Source: Desulfovibrio sp. Huiquan2017
GTDB taxonomy: Bacteria; Desulfobacterota; Desulfovibrionia; Desulfovibrionales; Desulfovibrionaceae
Length of the DNA: 64,000 bases
NCBI RefSeq assembly: GCF_017351175.1
Contig: NZ_JAFMPN010000001.1
Coordinates: 265,582-329,581, forward strand
Direction of reading: 5' to 3'
The notes under the pieces: model-generated
What the model saw: the letters and a program-made list of their open reading frames with translations, nothing else
What the model was told of the DNA's origin: nothing
Databases searched by the model: none
Made by a program: the position numbers and the translations under genes
Shown here: in pieces, positions 63,063-64,000 of the stretch
Position numbering within the stretch: position 1 is the stretch's first letter
How the letters are laid out: every line of letters starts with the position of its first letter

Positions 63063-64000
63063 ATGTCCGACACCATCAAGATCGGAGTCAGTGCCTGCGT
63101 GGCCGGGGAGAGAGTGCGTCACGACCGCTCCCACCGACGCAGCGCCTACCTGACTGAGACACTGGCTCGGCATGTGGAGTTCGTGCCGATCTGCCCCGAG
63201 ATAGCCTGCGGCATGGGCATCCCGCGTGAACCACTGCGTCAGGTGGACTGCGCAGGCGAAATCCGGCTCATCGGCTACGAGTCCGGCCTTGACTTGACCG
63301 ACAAGATGACCCGATGGGCCGATCGCGTGCTCAAAGGGCTGGACAAGGAAGGCGTCTGCGGCTTCGTCCTGCGCGTGCACTCCCCCTCCTGCGCCGAACA
63401 CAAGGCCAGGATATACTCCACAAAGGGCTTGCCCCCGCGCCTGGGCCCGGGTTTCTTCACCCGCATGCTCCAGGCCCGCTACCCGCTGCTGCCCGTGGTT
63501 TCCTCGGAAGGACTGCAAAACGCCGAACTGCGCGAAAACTTCGTCCGCCGGGTCTTTACCCTGCACCGCTGGCGCGCCCTGACCGCCAAGGGGACCTCCA
63601 TCGGCAACCTGGTGGACTTCCACACACGGCACAAGATGCTCATTCGCGCCCACGACCTGCGCGGCTACCGGGAGCTCGGCCACCTCCTCGGCAAGAGCTC
63701 CCTGGACCGGGCCGAAACCGTTTTTCACACCTATGGCACCCAACTCTTCAAGTCCCTGTCCCTCAAGGCCACCCCGAGCAAAAACCGCGATGTCCTGTCT
63801 CATGCAGCAGGCTTTTTCAAGAAAAATCTTGATCCCGAGGACAAGCTCGAACTGCACGCCATGATCACGGCTTACGCCAAGGGCAAGGTCCCCCTGCTCG
63901 TGCCCGTCACCCTGCTCAACCATTACGCCCGCAAGTTCGACCGGCCGTACCTGACCCAACAATATTACCTCAACCCCGAGCCCGGTGAGCTCAAGCTGCT
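63063..64000 (+). CDS. DUF523-DUF1722 protein, 3' end outside the window
   Basis: 312 full codons are visible and the frame is open to the window end. The opening I-G-V-S-A-C-V-A-G-E-R-V-R-H-D-R is the DUF523 hallmark, with C-P-E-I-A-C-G-M-G-I-P-R-E-P and S-P-S-C-A. The DUF1722 (YbgA-like) part follows from about residue 185 with H-K-M-L-I-R-A-H and Y-L-N-P-E-P at the end. Both domains are of unknown biochemical function. GGAGG precedes the ATG. This gene has no stop in the window, so it is partial. Confidence 0.9.
   Translation, partial: MSDTIKIGVSACVAGERVRHDRSHRRSAYLTETLARHVEFVPICPEIACGMGIPREPLRQVDCAGEIRLIGYESGLDLTDKMTRWADRVLKGLDKEGVCGFVLRVHSPSCAEHKARIYSTKGLPPRLGPGFFTRMLQARYPLLPVVSSEGLQNAELRENFVRRVFTLHRWRALTAKGTSIGNLVDFHTRHKMLIRAHDLRGYRELGHLLGKSSLDRAETVFHTYGTQLFKSLSLKATPSKNRDVLSHAAGFFKKNLDPEDKLELHAMITAYAKGKVPLLVPVTLLNHYARKFDRPYLTQQYYLNPEPGELKL

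Overview
This is a compact, GC-rich bacterial chromosome segment carrying about 60 protein genes, two tRNAs and the SRP RNA. Gene content suggests a Desulfovibrio or Pseudodesulfovibrio-like anaerobic sulfate reducer: a strongly expressed outer-membrane porin of the Desulfovibrio type, a large NAD-glutamate dehydrogenase, a two-subunit dihydroorotate dehydrogenase, a bacteriohemerythrin, CheV/Hpt/HBM-type chemotaxis parts, and a lone DUF4198 protein behind what looks like a Desulfovibrio-style NikR site. This placement is inferred from gene families only; no 16S gene is present. Almost everything is housekeeping. I see no prophage, insertion sequence, CRISPR array or defence island.

Layout. 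0-8.2 kb (minus strand): argF, a membrane-anchored AlbA_2/Schlafen-domain protein, ybeY-phoH behind a TauABC-like importer, then a zinc-type arsR regulator with a metal-efflux permease. 8.3-16.4 kb: a 985-residue NAD-glutamate dehydrogenase, a CheV-Hpt pair, a UbiD decarboxylase with a coupled unknown gene, a cysteine-rich small protein, bacteriohemerythrin, tRNA-Arg(CCG). 16.5-22.3 kb: ubiX, a UPF0173 hydrolase, an aldo/keto reductase lacking its catalytic tyrosine, uvrC and the porin. 22.5-29.4 kb (plus strand): hisD, purC, a 28-residue membrane peptide, rpsF-rpsR-rplI-dnaB, phenylacetate-CoA ligase, DUF456. 29.4-31.2 kb: tandem AhpD-like genes divergent from a LysR regulator. 31.2-42 kb: patatin, threonine synthase, a TlyA-type methyltransferase, an EamA exporter, a rhodanese-ferritin fusion, an ECF energizing module without an S component, FadL, a nickel-related DUF4198 protein, a bile-acid-symporter-family carrier and the SRP RNA. 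42-52 kb: a large hybrid kinase, tRNA-Ser(GGA), pyrD-pyrK divergent from a U32 peptidase, and an HBM chemoreceptor. 52-64 kb: MIF-like and PhzF-like proteins, PBP1A, a YkgJ-type protein, kdsD, purF, carB, a FeoA-like protein with a putative Fur site, and a DUF523-DUF1722 protein cut by the window end.

How the genes work together. Arginine and pyrimidine genes (argF, carB, pyrD, pyrK) share carbamoyl phosphate; purF and purC belong to purine synthesis. Three metal-responsive points stand out: a zinc-type arsR promoter/operator, a NikR-like palindrome before the DUF4198 gene, and a Fur-like palindrome on the feoA promoter. The more unusual items are small: a probable CTG start on phoH, a perfect 14-bp hairpin inside the start of dnaB, the Tyr-to-Phe aldo/keto reductase, a membrane-tethered AlbA_2 protein, and the duplicated CxxC AhpD-like pair with its LysR operator. 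No large undescribed multi-gene system is evident.
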